Of a stretch of 64,000 nt of DNA, positions 20,466 to 33,048 are shown piece after piece; the stretch's first letter is position 1, and each line of letters begins with the position of its first letter. The notes beneath the pieces are model-generated. The model was not told the origin of the DNA. It searched no databases and worked only from the letters and a program-made list of their open reading frames with translations. Where the stretch lies: assembly GCA_037962975.1 (NCBI GenBank), contig CM075672.1:59280501-59344500 (forward strand), in the 5' to 3' direction. The position numbers and the translations under genes were made by a program. This DNA is from Clitoria ternatea (Eukaryota; Streptophyta; Magnoliopsida; Fabales; Fabaceae).

Positions 20466-22991
20466 TGATGACTAATATTTTTAACCTTAATTACTTACTC
20501 TGTTTGTCTATTTTATTTACTGTTAAATCCTAATAAATGTGTTTTAGCGTAATTTGTCAGTAATCTCCATTTGTAATTTTTATTTTACTATTTGTTAGTA
20601 ATCACTGTTTTCTTATTTTTACTGTTACTATTGAGTGTTGAATTTTATGGTTTCTGTTTTCTTTTACTGTTTACTAGTGATTGTTGTTTCCAATTTCTAC
20701 TATTTTTGTTTAGTTTGTGTTAATTAGTATGTTTAAAATAAATTAAGCTTTCATCCTAAAATAAAATCTATTGAATTAACTAAGTTTAATTTGATTTTAT
20801 TTTATTTTACAGGTTATCAAATTATTGGAAGCTTCATGAGTATTTTGCAAATAAATTACTCTCCTCCAAGTACAAATTCACATTAATTACTTTTTCTTGA
20901 CAAGTATATTAATGTGAAATTGTTTAAACCTTGTCCATGCTTCAAAGAATAACAAAATAAACCTCCTAATTTTTATAAGTGTGCCAACGTGAATTTATAG
21001 CTGATGGGCAAAACTCCTTAACGTGAAATGCTTCCAATTTGCAAGGTCCATTGCCAATTAATTAATTGCAAGCCAAGAAGCCCACATAGTCAAAAGTATC
21101 ATCAAATTTTCCCTTCATGGTCTCATTTTCACGTGACATGCTTAAAAGAAGAAAGAGTGATTGCCTAGTATTTTGTCTTCTTGCATTGCATTAAGTCTCT
21201 TTTCTTTTTCACAAAAGGGTCCCATGTGCTTTAAGTTTTAATGCAAAGCTTTCCATTCCTTCTTTTCTTCTCACGGTAATGTATTGCCTAAGGTGACTAA
21301 ATATTTTGTCATTTTCCTCTTACATTCACATGGTCAACAAAGTCCAAAGGGTCAATATTTTATGCAAATGAAATGGTAATCAAAAGCTTCCAACAGCTGC
21401 ACGGTCCCATGCACTATTATTTTGTACAAATTATTGACCATATAAACTCCACTCACGGAAGGCAACAAGGCAAGGTTCCATGTGCCAAAATTATTCCATA
21501 CAAATAATGGACAATGGCAATGTTTTCACGTGAATGGGCTGCTGAAAATGGACAACATGTAGAGCATAATTAATGTGAAAAGCTGCAGCAAAATAGCAAA
21601 ATCTGGACAGCAATTCACGTTGAAATGAGCTGCTGTATTTGGATAGCAAAACAACAAAAATGCACAATGAATTTCGACAGCAAACAGCACTGTATTTTGA
21701 CAGTAACAGCAGTGAAAAATGGACAACAAACAGCAAAAAAAACTCAAAATAGCAAGAAAACAAAACAGCAAATAGCAAGAAATGGGACAGCAAACAACAA
21801 GAAAAAAAGGCACAAAACAACAAAAATTTTAAGTGAAAAAGCTGCTGAAAAATAAGAGAAAGTGGGACAGAAAGCAGTAATGATTTTGGCCAGCATATTA
21901 ACGTGGAAAGGCTGATGGAATTTGGACAGCAAAAACAGCATAAAATGGGTCACATTTAACGTGAATGAAAAGAGCAAAAACAAGCTGGAATGGGTTCCCA
22001 TTTTGTGATGGCCAACGCATAATAAAAGCAGGGAGAATGACAGTATAAATAGCAGAGAGTCAGAAGGAATAAGTGTTCAGAGCAGAGAGTGTTCAGAGGA
22101 AGGAAGCAGTGGACAGCAGAAGAATTCCGGAGGAGCGTCATTCCGGGTTCGGTTTTTATTTTGTTTTAATTATGGAGGGCTAAAACCCTTAGATTGATTT
22201 TCTTGGAGGTTAATGTAATGTTATTTTTGAGGTTTTGATTTTTAATATATTTCCTTGTTGTTAAACTCTTCATAAATTTAGCTCAATTATTTAATATCTA
22301 TTCGGTTTAATTAAGTTGTATGCTTAATCAATTTAATTATACAGTTAGAATTAAATAAAAATATATATTAAGATAGATTAAGAAATATACATGCTTAATG
22401 AATGTTTCAAAATTGATCTTGATAGTTGTGGTTTGCTTAATTCCATAACGTTAAAGTTAGATTATGTATGTAGGCGATGTTCTATGTATGTTCAATAATT
22501 CCTAGAATTTAAAATCTTGACTCCTTTTGCTTAATTAGGATGCTTGATTAAAATCTTCATTTTATGAAAGTAAAGGAATTATGAATTAAAAGACGTTTAG
22601 TTGATTAATTCAAATTGAACTAAGGGATTGACAGTAAGGAAGTGTATAGAAACCTTTTCAAATCCAAGGATAAAATAAGTTACACTACTCCAAGAAAATC
22701 AATCGTTCGTTATTTACTTGATCTACACTTATTCTGTATTCTTGTATTCTGTATTAAATTTCTGTAACACTCAAACAAACCCCTCATTGTATACTTGTTG
22801 AACTTTTGTCTGTAAAAAAATAAATAAATAAATTTTAGTTGTTTTATTTTGGTTTGTTAAAAATTAGTTTAAGACTTTATTTTCCTAAATTTTAGTGTTG
22901 ATCCTTGAGAGAACGACCTAGGTTGACACCCTAGTACTACATTAATTAGTTTTAATGTACTAATTTGACGGGGTTATGACAGCCAACGTCA
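20466..22991 (+). repeat. 5' LTR of TE-E
   Basis: 2526 bp, TGATGACTAA..CCAACGTCA. It contains an AGCAAAA/ACAGCA-rich stretch (21600-21960) and a TATA box at 22044-22052. Short reading frames on both strands of the AGCAAA stretch are composition artefacts. Confidence 0.95.
22044..22052 (+). promoter_or_regulatory. TATA box of TE-E 5' LTR
   Basis: TATAAATAG follows a GC-poor U3. The corresponding part of the 3' LTR is deleted. Confidence 0.6.
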
Positions 22992-22996
22992 AATTT

Positions 22997-23015
22997 TGGC
23001 GCCGCAGCCGGGGAT
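22997..23015 (+). promoter_or_regulatory. Primer-binding site of TE-E (tRNA-Asp type)
   Basis: TGGCGCCGCAGCCGGGGAT begins 5 bp after the LTR. It matches the tRNA-Asp-type primer site TGGCGCCGTTGCCGGGGAT except for CA in place of TT. TE-H has TGGTGCCGTTGCCGGGGAT. Confidence 0.8.
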
Positions 23016-23188
23016 CAACGATCTTTAGGAAAATTGTTGTTTTAAATTAATTTTTTTAAAAAAAAATTTCAAAAAATATTATATTAAAAAAAAATTTATT
23101 TTGTTTGTTTGTTTGTTTTATTTTATTTCTTTTGCATGATTTAGGATTCTTATGATATATTGCTCATTATCATGAAATATCTTGTTGT

Positions 23189-24454
23189 ATGCTATGTATG
23201 ACTAGAAGGACTTTTGGGCATTTATATTCATTTGATCCTGAAATTGATAGAACTTTTCATAGATTAATTAGAGAAGCTAGATTTAATAATAATTTTGTTG
23301 ATATTGATAGTGATAGTATTTCATCTGAATCTGTTGAAAATAATTCTGAAAATTTTTCTGATATGGCTGGACCTCGTGAGAGAACTCTTAGAGAATTAGC
23401 TGCTCCCGAATTCACATACGAAAGTTTGTGTATTCAATATCCTGATGAGGATGTCCCTTTTATTCTTAAGACCGGACTTATACACTTGTTGCCTAAGTTT
23501 CATGGTCTTGCGGGTGAAGATCCGCACAAACACCTCAAAGAGTTCCACATTGTGTGTTCCACAATGAAACCCCAAAACATTCAAGAAGACCACGTCTATC
23601 TTAAAGCGTTTCCTCATTCTTTAGAGGGTGTTGCTAAGGATTGGTTGTACTACCTTGCTCCAAGATCAATCACAAGTTGGAATGACTTAAAGAAAATGTT
23701 CTTGGAAAAATTCTTTCCTGCCTCTAGAACAACTGCAATCCGTAAGGATATATCTGGCATTAGGCAACTCTCTGGAGAAAGTCTTTATGAGTATTGGGAG
23801 AGATTTAAAAAACTCTGTGCAAGTTGCCCTCACCACCAAATTTCTGAACAACTTCTTCTTCAGTACTTCTATGAAGGTCTGCACCACGTTGATTGCAACA
23901 TGATTGATGCGGCAAGTGGAGGAGCTTTAGGAGATATGACTGCTGCTGAAGCAAGAAACTTGATTGAGAAGATGGCATCCAACTCTCAACAATTCGGTAT
24001 GAGAAATGATTCTTTCAAACCCATGTTTGATTCAAATTCTAGTTCATCTGGAATTAAATTAGAGAGCAAACTTGATGCTCTCACCACTCTGGTCACACAA
24101 TTAGCAATAAATCAAAAATCCATGACTGCTAAAGTGTGTGGCATCTGTACTTCACAAGAGCACCCCACTGATTATTGTCCTTCTCTACAAGAAAAGGATA
24201 ATAATAATCCCCAAGCCTATGCAGCCAATATCTACCATGATAGACCTCCACCACAACAGCAACAAAACCATGACCTTTCCACCAATAGATACAACCCAGG
24301 TTGGAGGAACCATCCAAATTTAAGATGGGGTAACCAACAACAAAATCCCCAACCCCCATTTCAAAACAATGCACTAACCTTCCAAAGACCTACACCTCAA
24401 CCATCCACAAGTGGCCCTTCTTTGGAGGATCTGGTGAAACAAATGGCTGCATAG
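23189..24454 (+). pseudogene. gag: TE-E gag (421 codons to first nonsense codon)
   Basis: Structural protein forming the virus-like particle. The capsid region includes LAGEDPHKHLKEFHIVC (about residues 108-125), VAKDWLYYLAP and FFPASRTTAIRKDISG, the retrotransposon gag domain. Near residue 320 a single zinc knuckle, CGICTSQEHPTDYC, fits CX2CX4HX4C for RNA binding. The first ATG is 23189; a second in-frame ATG at 23198 (MTRRTFGH) could equally be the start. The frame stops at TAG 24452-24454 and continues open in the same frame directly after it, so this is a nonsense mutation within gag rather than a natural end. The 197-bp leader from the LTR is A/T-rich. Confidence 0.9.
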
Positions 24455-25684
24455 AACTTGGAGTATCAACAGAGGAATGATGCCACCATCCAGAGTTTAA
24501 GCAACCAAATTGGGCAATTGGCTTCATCATTGAACCAATTACAATCTCAGAACTCTGACAAATTACCATCTCAACCAGCTGCTAATCCAAGAAATGTGAG
24601 CGCAATTCAGTTAAGATCAGGTAAGAACCTTGAAGTACCCATACCCAAGGAACCTGAGAAACAAACAGATGTGCCCACAACAGTTGAGAATGATGTACCC
24701 TCTTCAAGCACAAGCAAGTCTGAAATGCAATCACCCCAAATCCCACCTCATATCCCTCTTCCCTTCCCACCAAAAGCAATTCTAAGTAAGAAGATGGAAG
24801 AAGTGGACAAAGAAATTTTGGATACTTTTACGAAAGTGGAAGTGAATGTACCTCTTCTTGATGCAATCAAGCAAATACCTAAGTATGCCAAATTTCTAAA
24901 AGAGATGTGTACTCACAAGAGGAGACTCAAAGGCAATGAAAGGATAAGCATGGGAAGAAATATATCTGCACTACTTGGTAAGGAAGTTCCAAATATTCCT
25001 GAGAAATGCAAGGATCCAGGTACGTTTTCTATACCCTGTATCATAGGCAATAACAAATTTGAAAATTGCATGTTAGATTTAGGAGCTTCAATAAATGTGA
25101 TGCCTATGTCTTTTTTCAAATCTCTGTCTCTTGGAAATTTACAACCTATTGGTGTAGTGATTCAACTAGCCAATAGAAGCACTGCTTACCCTGCTGGAGT
25201 TATAGAAGATGTTTTGGTTCAGGTAGAACAACTTGTTTTCCCTGCTGACTTTTTCGTACTTGATATGGAAGAAGGTATGTCTCATATTCCTGTTCCTATC
25301 ATTTTGGGAAGACCATTTTTTAAAACAGCCCGAACCAAAATAGATGTTCATTCTGGAACTCTCTCTATGGAATTTGGTGACACTAGAGTTCAATTCAATA
25401 TTCTTGATGCCATGAAATACCCAGCAGAAAATCATTCTATTTTCCAAATTGACATTATTGATGAACTAGTTTTTGAACATTTTTCTAATGTTGATTTGGA
25501 ATGCATAGATGATTCAAACAAATGTTTTGCATGCAATGATTCTGGAAGTTGTGATATTTGTGCTGAAATTGATAAATACATAATTTATGATTTAGAGTCT
25601 TCAAATATACCTGTTAACCATAAGGAGCTGAATGCAGGATTTCAAGAAAATTCTAACAAAATTTTTGAGGTGCAAGCAGCATAA
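24455..25684 (+). pseudogene. pro: TE-E gag end and aspartic protease
   Basis: Same frame as gag, after the TAG. It begins with a Gln/Ser/Asn-rich helical linker (IQSLSNQIGQLASSLNQLQS) and a proline-rich stretch, then a conserved block (VPLLDAIKQIPKYAKFLKEM). The protease active-site motif is LDLGASINVMP with Asp at nt 25076. Further on, PVPIILGRPFFKTARTKID is the flap/ILGRPF segment of retropepsins. Protease cleaves the polyprotein during maturation. The frame ends at TAA 25682-25684, just before the RT domain; RT sequence continues in the same frame beyond it. Confidence 0.88.
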
Positions 25685-26161
25685 TCAAAATCTACCTTGT
25701 TAGTTCCATCTGTTTTGCAGGCACCTAGATTAGAATTAAAACCCCTACCTGAGAACCTCAAGTATGTATACTTAGGGGATGATGAACAGCTCCCGGTGAT
25801 AATTTCCACTTCTCTTGATGAAAATCAAGAAGAAAAATTGTTACAGGTATTGAAAAGACACAAGAAGGCTATAGGCTGGACATTGGCAGACATACCTGGA
25901 ATTAGCCCATCCATGTGCATGCATAGGATATTTCTGGAGGAAAATACTAAAGTAGTAAGACAGCCCCAGAGGAGACTCAACCCTGTAATCCTTGATGTTG
26001 TTAAGAAGGAAATTACCAAGCTTTTACAAGCAGGAATCATTTATCCTATCTCTAACAGTGAATGGGTGAGTCCAATTCAAGTGGTTCCTAAGAAAACAGG
26101 GATCACAGTTGTGAAGAATGAGAAGAACGAGTTGATCCCAACTAGAGTGCAAAATAGTTGA
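25685..26161 (+). pseudogene. TE-E reverse transcriptase N-terminal part
   Basis: Linker and RT start: ELKPLPENLKYVYLG, then IGWTLADIPGISPSMCMHRI, then the RT fingers segment KKEITKLLQAGIIYPISNSEWVSP and VVPKKTG. It stops at TGA 26159-26161. The aligned codon in TE-H (near 58350) and in other gypsy RTs is Trp, immediately before the R-x-CIDYR motif, so the change is consistent with a TGG to TGA transition. Flanking sequence is otherwise intact. Confidence 0.88.
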
Positions 26162-28648
26162 AGAGTCTGTATTGATTACAGAAGACTTAACCAAGCAACC
26201 AAGAAGGACCATTTTCCTTTACCCTTCATTGACCAAATGCTTGAGCGTCTCGCAGGTAAGTCTCACTACTGTTTTCTTGATGGATTCTCTGGATATTTTC
26301 AGATTCACATTGCACCTGAGGATCAAGAAAAGACCATATTCACCTGTCCCTTTGGCACATTTGCTTATAGGAGAATGCCATTTGGCCTATGCAATGCCCC
26401 TGGAACTTTCCAAAGATGCATGATAAGTATTTTTCATGATTTCATTGAAAATTGCATAGAGGTGTTTATGGATGATTTTACTGTCTATGGATCTTCATTT
26501 AATGCATGTCTTGATAGTCTTGATAAAGTTTTAAACAGATGTATTGAAACTAACCTTGTCTTGAACTATGAAAAATGTCATTTTATGGTAAAACAAGGAA
26601 TAGTTTTAGGGCATGTAATCTCTAAGAAAGGAATTGAGGTAGACCCTGCCAAGGTAGAAGTTATATCACATTTTCCTTACCCCTCTTGTGTTCGAGAGGT
26701 TCGTTCTTTTCTTGGTCATGCAGGTTTCTACAGAAGATTCATAAAGGATTTTAGCAAGAAGGCTAGGCCACTATCCAGTCTGCTTCAAAAGGATGTGGCA
26801 TTTGAATTTGATGAAAAGTGTAAGGAGGCTTTTAATTGCCTCAAGCAAACATTGACCACTACCCCAATAATCCAAGCACCTGATTGGACAGCCCCATTTG
26901 AATTGATGTGTGATGCCTCTAATTATGCATTGGGAGCTGTCCTTGGTCAAAAGATTGACAAGCAACCTAGGGTCATCTACTATGCATCTAAAACTTTAGA
27001 TGCTGCCCAGGTAAATTACACCACCACTGAAAAAGAGCTCTTGGCCATTGTTTTTGCATTAGATAAGTTCAGATCTTACCTACTCGGTTCCCGAGTAGTT
27101 GTCTTTACTGACCATGCAGCTCTGAAGTACTTGTTGAAGAAAGGTGAGTCCAAGCCAAGATTAATTCGTTGGATGCTCTTGCTCCAAGAGTTTGACTTGG
27201 AAATTCGTGACAGAAGTGGAACACAAAACCTCGTGGCAGACCATTTAAGCAGAATTGAGAATGCTCCTGATTCGGCACCTATTCGGGACCATTTTCCCGA
27301 TGAACACCTCATGAGTATTTCTAACTCTTTTGATACACCTTGGTTTGCTAACATTGTAAATTATCTTGTTGCTTCTGTTTTTCCACCATATGTATCTAAA
27401 AACCAAATTTCAAAATTAAAAAGTGATGCAAAATATTATATATGGGATGACCCGTATTTGTGGAAGTTGTGTAATGATCAGGTGATTCGAAGATGTATTC
27501 CAGATCATGAGATAGAATCAGTTCTTCGATTTTGCCATGCTTCACCAGTTGGCGGACATTTTGGTCCACAAAGAACAGCAAGGAAGGTGTTAGACTCTGG
27601 TCTATACTGGCCCACCATTTTTAAGGATGCATGGAGAATTTGTAACACCTGTGAGAAATGCCAAAGAACTGGAAACGCTATCACATGGCGTCAACAGATG
27701 CCTCAACAACCTATGTTGTTTTGTGAAGTATTTGATGTTTGGGGCATTGATTTTATGGGTCCATTTCCTCCATCCTTTGGTTTTACTTACATTCTGTTAG
27801 CTGTAGATTATGTTTCTAAATGGGTGGAAGCTAAAGCCACCAGAACTAATGATGCTCGAGTTGTTGTAGATTTTGTTAGATCTCAAATTTTTTGCAGGTT
27901 TGGCATTCCGAGAGCAATCATTAGTGATCAAGGAACACACTTCTGCAACAGGACCATGCAAGCTATGCTCAGGAAGTATAGGGTTGTTCATAGAGTCTCT
28001 ACTCCATATCACCCCCAAACCAATGGACAAGCAGAAGTCTCTAACAGAGAAATCAAAAGAATCCTGGAGAAAATAGTACAGCCTAACAGAAAAGATTGGA
28101 GTAGAAAACTGGATGATGCTCTTTGGGCACATAGAACAGCTTTTAAGGCACCTATAGGAATGTCTCCCTATAGAATTGTTTTTGGTAAAGCATGTCATCT
28201 TCCAGTGGAGATTGAGCATCGTGCTTATTGGGCTGTAAAAGCTTGCAACTTAGCACTTGATCAAGCAGGTGAAGAAAGGAAATTACAACTGAATGAGCTT
28301 GATGAAATCCGTTTGGCAGCTTTTGAGAACTCGAGGTTCTATAAGGAGAAAACAAAGAAATTCCATGATAGCTCAATAGCTAGAAAGAATTTTACTGCTG
28401 GACAGAAAGTGCTACTGTTTAATTCTCGGTTGAAACTGATGGCCGGAAAATTGCGCTCCAAATGGGAAGGACCTTTCATTGTTACTAATGTATTTCCCCA
28501 TGGAGCTGTGGAAATAAAAAGTGAAAACTCCAATAAAAGCTTCAAGGTTAATGGACAACGTTTGAAGCCCTTTCATGAGAATCCTTCACTTGTAGATGTC
28601 ACAATGGAGGAACATAATTTGGGGGAACCACTTCTTGATCCCCCTTGA
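26162..28648 (+). pseudogene. pol: TE-E reverse transcriptase, RNase H and integrase
   Basis: 829 codons open in the gag-pol frame. RT: CIDYRRLNQATKKDHFPLP, FLDGFSGYFQI, catalytic VFMDDF at about 26462-26479. RNase H: ELMCDASNYALGAVLGQK, TTEKELLAIVFALDKF, VFTDHAALKYLL. Integrase: zinc-binding H..H and CNTCEKC; core WGIDFMGPF (Asp at nt 27749), ISDQGTHF (Asp at 27926) and QAEVSN (Glu at 28034), a DX35E spacing; C-terminal GPF module (KLRSKWEGPFIVTNVFPHGAVE). All catalytic residues are present. No chromodomain follows, as expected for Athila. Only the upstream stops make it non-functional as a single polyprotein. Confidence 0.92.
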
Positions 28649-30053
28649 GGGAGTTTTTCTTACCCATCTTTTTACTTTTTCATTATATTGTCTATTTTGT
28701 ATGCTTTGTCTTACATTGAGGACAATGTATGATTTAAGTGTGGGGGTGGGAATATCCTTGTATGTTGTTGTGTGTTGTTTTCATTGTGTGAATTTGTGAT
28801 TAATTTTGTGACTATTTTTCAAAAAAAAAAGTATATAAAAAAAAGTAAAATTTTTTTTAAAAAAAAAGGCATGTTTTATTGGAATTTTAGGATATGCATG
28901 AATAACAGGTAATTTCTTTCATGTTTGATTGAGCTTAATGATATGTTATAATTTAAACTCAAACAATTTTGGTATGATGAGAATGACATGATAATTGAGA
29001 GATGATCATATATGATAGAATTATACCTTGTGAGATTTTTGAGCCTTAAAAAATTTTGATGGATCACTTTAAACCATCTTAATTCTTTCATGTGTGATTA
29101 ATTCTTGAATGTTTACATCCTAATTTTTGTCTTATTTCTTGATGATATTTGAAACTCATATGAATGTATTTGAAATGATACAGGCATTTTGTTCAATTAA
29201 GCCATTAAGCCATATAAGCCTACCATGAATAAATTATCCTTTGCTAGCCACTTTGAGCCTATTTAACCATTTCTCTGTTGCAGCTCAAATAAGCTATGGA
29301 CGAAAAACCAAAAATATACCTACCTTAAGGAATATATTGGAGCTTTGGAATCAAGTCAAAAACAGGCATTCAAATAAGTGTGGGGGTGTAAAAAAAAAAA
29401 AAGAGTTCCAACTCTTGTTTCAAGTGTTATGCAATCAGATAAAAAAAATATTGATAAATAAATGAAAAAAAATAATAATAAAATAAAATTTCTTGATGAT
29501 TGCGACCAAATATGATACAGTAAATGTTTTACCCTCACTGTTTGCCAGTTAAATTAATTGCTCCATCATTCTTTTTGGTATTTAAACTTATTTTCCAAAA
29601 AAATTTTTTTCCACCTACTTTAACCTTGGCCACATTACAACCTTGGAAAGCCCTGTTGATCTATACATGCATTTGTGTTGATTGTGGAATTGAGAAACTT
29701 GCCAAATTTTTGGACTGTCTATTTTTCAGGAAATATTTTGAGAGTATACACAAACCCAAAACACTTGAGAGTTGAGAGTATGTCTTGTGAGGTTCTGTCA
29801 CTTATGATTTTCCTTTCAGTTTAATTTAATTCTCACATGTCTAAATGTTTGGATGATTTTTATGCATATCTTGATGCTTTGTATCTTACATGTTGAAAAC
29901 TCTTGTTTCTCTGTATATTCCTAAGATCTCATGAAAAGCATGCCAGTTCTGTGTGTTTAATGTATTTAAATTTTTGATGTTTTCAATAAAGTGCGAAACT
30001 TGTTTTTATTCTGATTTTGCCCAGGAGTGCAAAAGAGTAAGTGTGGGGGTATT
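28649..30053 (+). other. TE-E 3' region without env; three polypurine-like motifs
   Basis: 1.4 kb after integrase with no supported ORF. TAAGTGTGGGGGT occurs exactly at 28735, 29375 and 30038; the last lies 3 bp from the 3' LTR and is the expected plus-strand primer. A/T homopolymers occur at 28820-28865 and 29390-29490. Confidence 0.85.
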
Positions 30054-32226
30054 TGATGACTAATATTTTTAACCTTAATTACTTACTCTGTTTGTCTATT
30101 TTATTTACTGTTAAATCCTAATAAATGTGCTTTAGCGTAATTTGTCAGTAATCTCCATTTGTAATTTTTATTTTACTATTTGTTAGTAATCACTGTTTTC
30201 TTATTTTTACTGTTACTATTGAGTGTTGAATTTTATGGTTTCTGTTTTCTTTTACTGTTTACTAGTGATTGTTGTTTCCAATTTCTACTGTTTTTGTTTA
30301 GTTTGTGTTAATTAGTATGTTTAAAATAAATTAAGCTTTCATCCTAAAATAAAATCTATTGAATTAACTAAGTTTAATTTGATTTTATTTTATTTTACAG
30401 GTTATCAAATTATTGGAAGCTTCATGAGTATTTTGCAAATAAATTACTCTCCTCCAAGTACAAATTCATATTAATTACTTTTTCTTGACAAGTATATTAA
30501 TGTGAAATTGTTTAAACCTTGTCCATGCTTCAAAGAATAACAAAATAAACCTCCTAATTTTTATAAGTGTGCCAACGTGAATTTATAGCTGATGGGCAAA
30601 ACTCCTTAACGTGAAATGCTTCCAATTTGCAAGGTCCATTGCCAATTAATTAATTGCAAGCCAAGAAGCCCACATAGTCAAAAGTATCATCAAATTTTCC
30701 CTTCATGGTCTCATTTTCACGTGACATGCTTAAAAGAAGAAAGAGTGATTGCCTAGTATTTTGTCTTCTTGCATTGCATTAAGTCTCTTTTCTTTTTCAC
30801 AAAAGGGTCCCATGTGCTTTAAGTTTTAATGCAAAGCTTTCCATTCCTTCTTTTCTTCTCACGGTAATGTATTGCCTAAGGAGACTAAATATTTTGTCAT
30901 TTTCCTCTTGCATTCACATGGTCAACAAAGTCCAAAGGGTCAATATTTTATGCAAATGAAATGGTAATCAAAAGCTTCCAACAGCTGCACGGTCCCATGC
31001 ACCATTATTTTGTACAAATTATTGACCATATAAACTCCACTCACGGAAGGCAACAAGGCAAGGTTCCATGTGCCAAAATTATTCCATACAAATAATGGAC
31101 AATGGCAATGTTCTCACGTGAATGGGCTGCTGAAAATGGACAACATGTAGAGCATAATTAATGTGAAAAGCTGCAGCAAAATAGCAAAATCTGGACAGCA
31201 ATTCACGTTGAAATGAGCTGCTGTATTTGGACAGCAAAACAACAAAAATGCACAATGAATTTCGACAGCAAACAGCACTGTATTTTGACAGTAACAGCAG
31301 TGAAAAATGGACAACAAACCATGACATTCAGAGGAAGGAAGCAATGGACAGCAGAAGAATTCCGGAGGAGCGTCATTCCGGGTTCGGTTTTTATTTTGTT
31401 TTAATTATGGAGGGCTAAAACCCTTAGATTGATTTTCTTGGAGGTTAATGTAATGTTATTTTTGAGGTTTTGATTTTTAATATATTTCCTTGTTGTTAAA
31501 CTCTTCATAAATTTAGCTCAATTATTTAATATCTATTCGGTTTAATTAAGTTGTATGCTTAATCAATTTAATTATACAGTTAGAATTAAATAAAAATATA
31601 TATTAAGATAGATTAAGAAATATACATGCTTAATGAATGTTTCAAAATCGATCTTGACAGTTGTGGTTTGCTTAATTCCATAACGTTGAAGTTAGATTAT
31701 GTATGTAGGCGATGTTCTATGTATGTTCAATAATTCCTAGAATTTAAAATCTTGACTCCTTTTGCTTAATTAAGATGCTTGATTAAAATCTTCATTTTAT
31801 GAAAGTAAAGGAATTATGAATTAAAAGACGCTTAGTTGATTAATTCAAATTGAACTAAGGGATTGACAGTAAGGAAGTGTATAGAAACCTTTTCAAATCC
31901 AAGGATAAAATAAGTTACACTACTCCAAGAAAATCAATCGTTCGTTATTTACTTGATCTACACTTATTTTGTATTCTTGTATTCTGTATTAAATTTCTGT
32001 AACACTCAAACAAACCCCCCATTGTATGCTTGTTGAACTTTTGTCTGTAAAAAAATAAATAAATAAATTTTAGTTGTTTTATTTTGGTTTGTTAAAAATT
32101 AGTTTAAGACTTTATTTTCCTAAATTTTAGTGTTGATCCTTGAGAGAACGACCTAGGTTGACACCCTAGTACTACATTAATTAGTTTTAATGTACTAATT
32201 TGATGGGGCCATGACAGCCAACGTCA
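30054..32226 (+). repeat. 3' LTR of TE-E, TATA-containing segment deleted
   Basis: 2173 bp. It is nearly identical to the 5' LTR, but bases equivalent to about 21732-22091 are replaced by a short filler (CATGACA, around 31320-31326). The missing segment includes the TATA box at 22044. Confidence 0.93.
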
Positions 32227-32231
32227 GGGTT

Positions 32232-33024
32232 CGACACTTCCTCCTATATAATGCCTCATATGGTGCCATACCAATACTAGAGTGGAAGCTGTTGTTATAG
32301 GTGAATTCAATCAGGGGCAGATATTTCTCCCACGAACCACTGTGCTCCAACACACAAGCACGTAATAAATCCTCTAGACTCTGAATAGTCCTCTCAAATT
32401 ATCCGTCAGTGTGGGGATGATACGCCGAGCTTAGCTTCAATTTCGAACCCATTGCTTCATGTAAACTCCCCAAAACTGGGAAGTAAATTGGGGGTCACGA
32501 TCAGAGACAATACTTAATGGCATACCATGTAACCTCACAATCTCCTGAATGTATAACTATGCCAAATCCTGCAAGGAACTCTTCATACTGATCAGTAGAA
32601 AATTTGCACTCTTTGTCAAATGATCCACTATCACCCAGATTCCATCATATCTGGACCTCGTCCTTGGTAATCCGGACACAAAGTCCATGGCAATTACATC
32701 CCACTTCCAAACGGGGATATCGAGTGGTCTCAAAGTACCTGAAGGTCTATGATGCTCTACTTTTACCTTTTGACAAGTAAGGCATGAAGCTATAAAATTG
32801 GCAACATCATCCTTCATTCTGGGCCACCAAAAATTCTTCTTTACATCTTGGTACATCTTGGTTGCACCAGGGTGAATGCTAAAAATGCTTTTGTGTGCTT
32901 CCTCAAGCACCATGTATCTTAAATCTCCAAATGAAGGTACATACACATGACCTTTTACTCGCCATAAACCATTAACACCTTCCATAAGGAATAGATTTTT
33001 CCCATCCTCTTGAGATCTCTTCAT
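32232..33024 (-). pseudogene. TE-D integrase N-terminal and catalytic part
   Basis: Minus-strand remnant continuing from 20465 across TE-E. It has the zinc-binding module (EEAHKSIFSIHPGATKMY .. CLTCQKVKVEH) and the first catalytic Asp in WDVIAMDFVSGLP. The second, SDRDPQFTSQFW near 32510, comes after a nonsense codon (SLQDLA then stop at 32557-32559). Several more stops follow before the TE-E junction, including in the HPQTD segment, so the copy is dead. The protein would have joined cDNA to the target. The break at 32231/20466 separates the catalytic core from the C-terminal module. Confidence 0.8.
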
Positions 33025-33048
33025 CTCTTGTAAATAATCATCATCTCC

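Larger units (their letters stand above)
20466..32226 (+). mobile_element. TE-E: complete Athila-like element with perfect TSD
   Basis: 11,761 bp, flanked by GGGTT at 20461-20465 and 32227-32231. LTRs are 20466-22991 and 30054-32226. The primer site is tRNA-Asp-like, and a single gag-pol frame (23189-28648) is interrupted by three nonsense codons. There is no env-like gene and no chromodomain. It sits in the integrase region of TE-D in opposite orientation. I count about 20 substitutions over roughly 2.17 kb of aligned LTR, near 1%, so it is the youngest datable insertion here. Confidence 0.93.

Noticed and set aside
21491..21855. Frames on both strands in the TE-E LTR
   Set aside because: AGCAAAA/ACAGCA-rich composition opens both strands; LTR promoter-proximal non-coding sequence.
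22992..23188. tRNA gene near the TE-E primer site
   Set aside because: Only the 3'-end complement of a tRNA is present, as expected for a primer-binding site.
24452..24454. TAG in TE-E as programmed gag-pol read-through
   Set aside because: The stop lies within gag linker sequence, not at the protease boundary, lacks known plant read-through context, and two further nonsense codons exist.
28649..30053. Env-like gene in TE-E
   Set aside because: No ORF longer than about 80 codons, no membrane segment; only polypurine-like motifs and A/T tracts.
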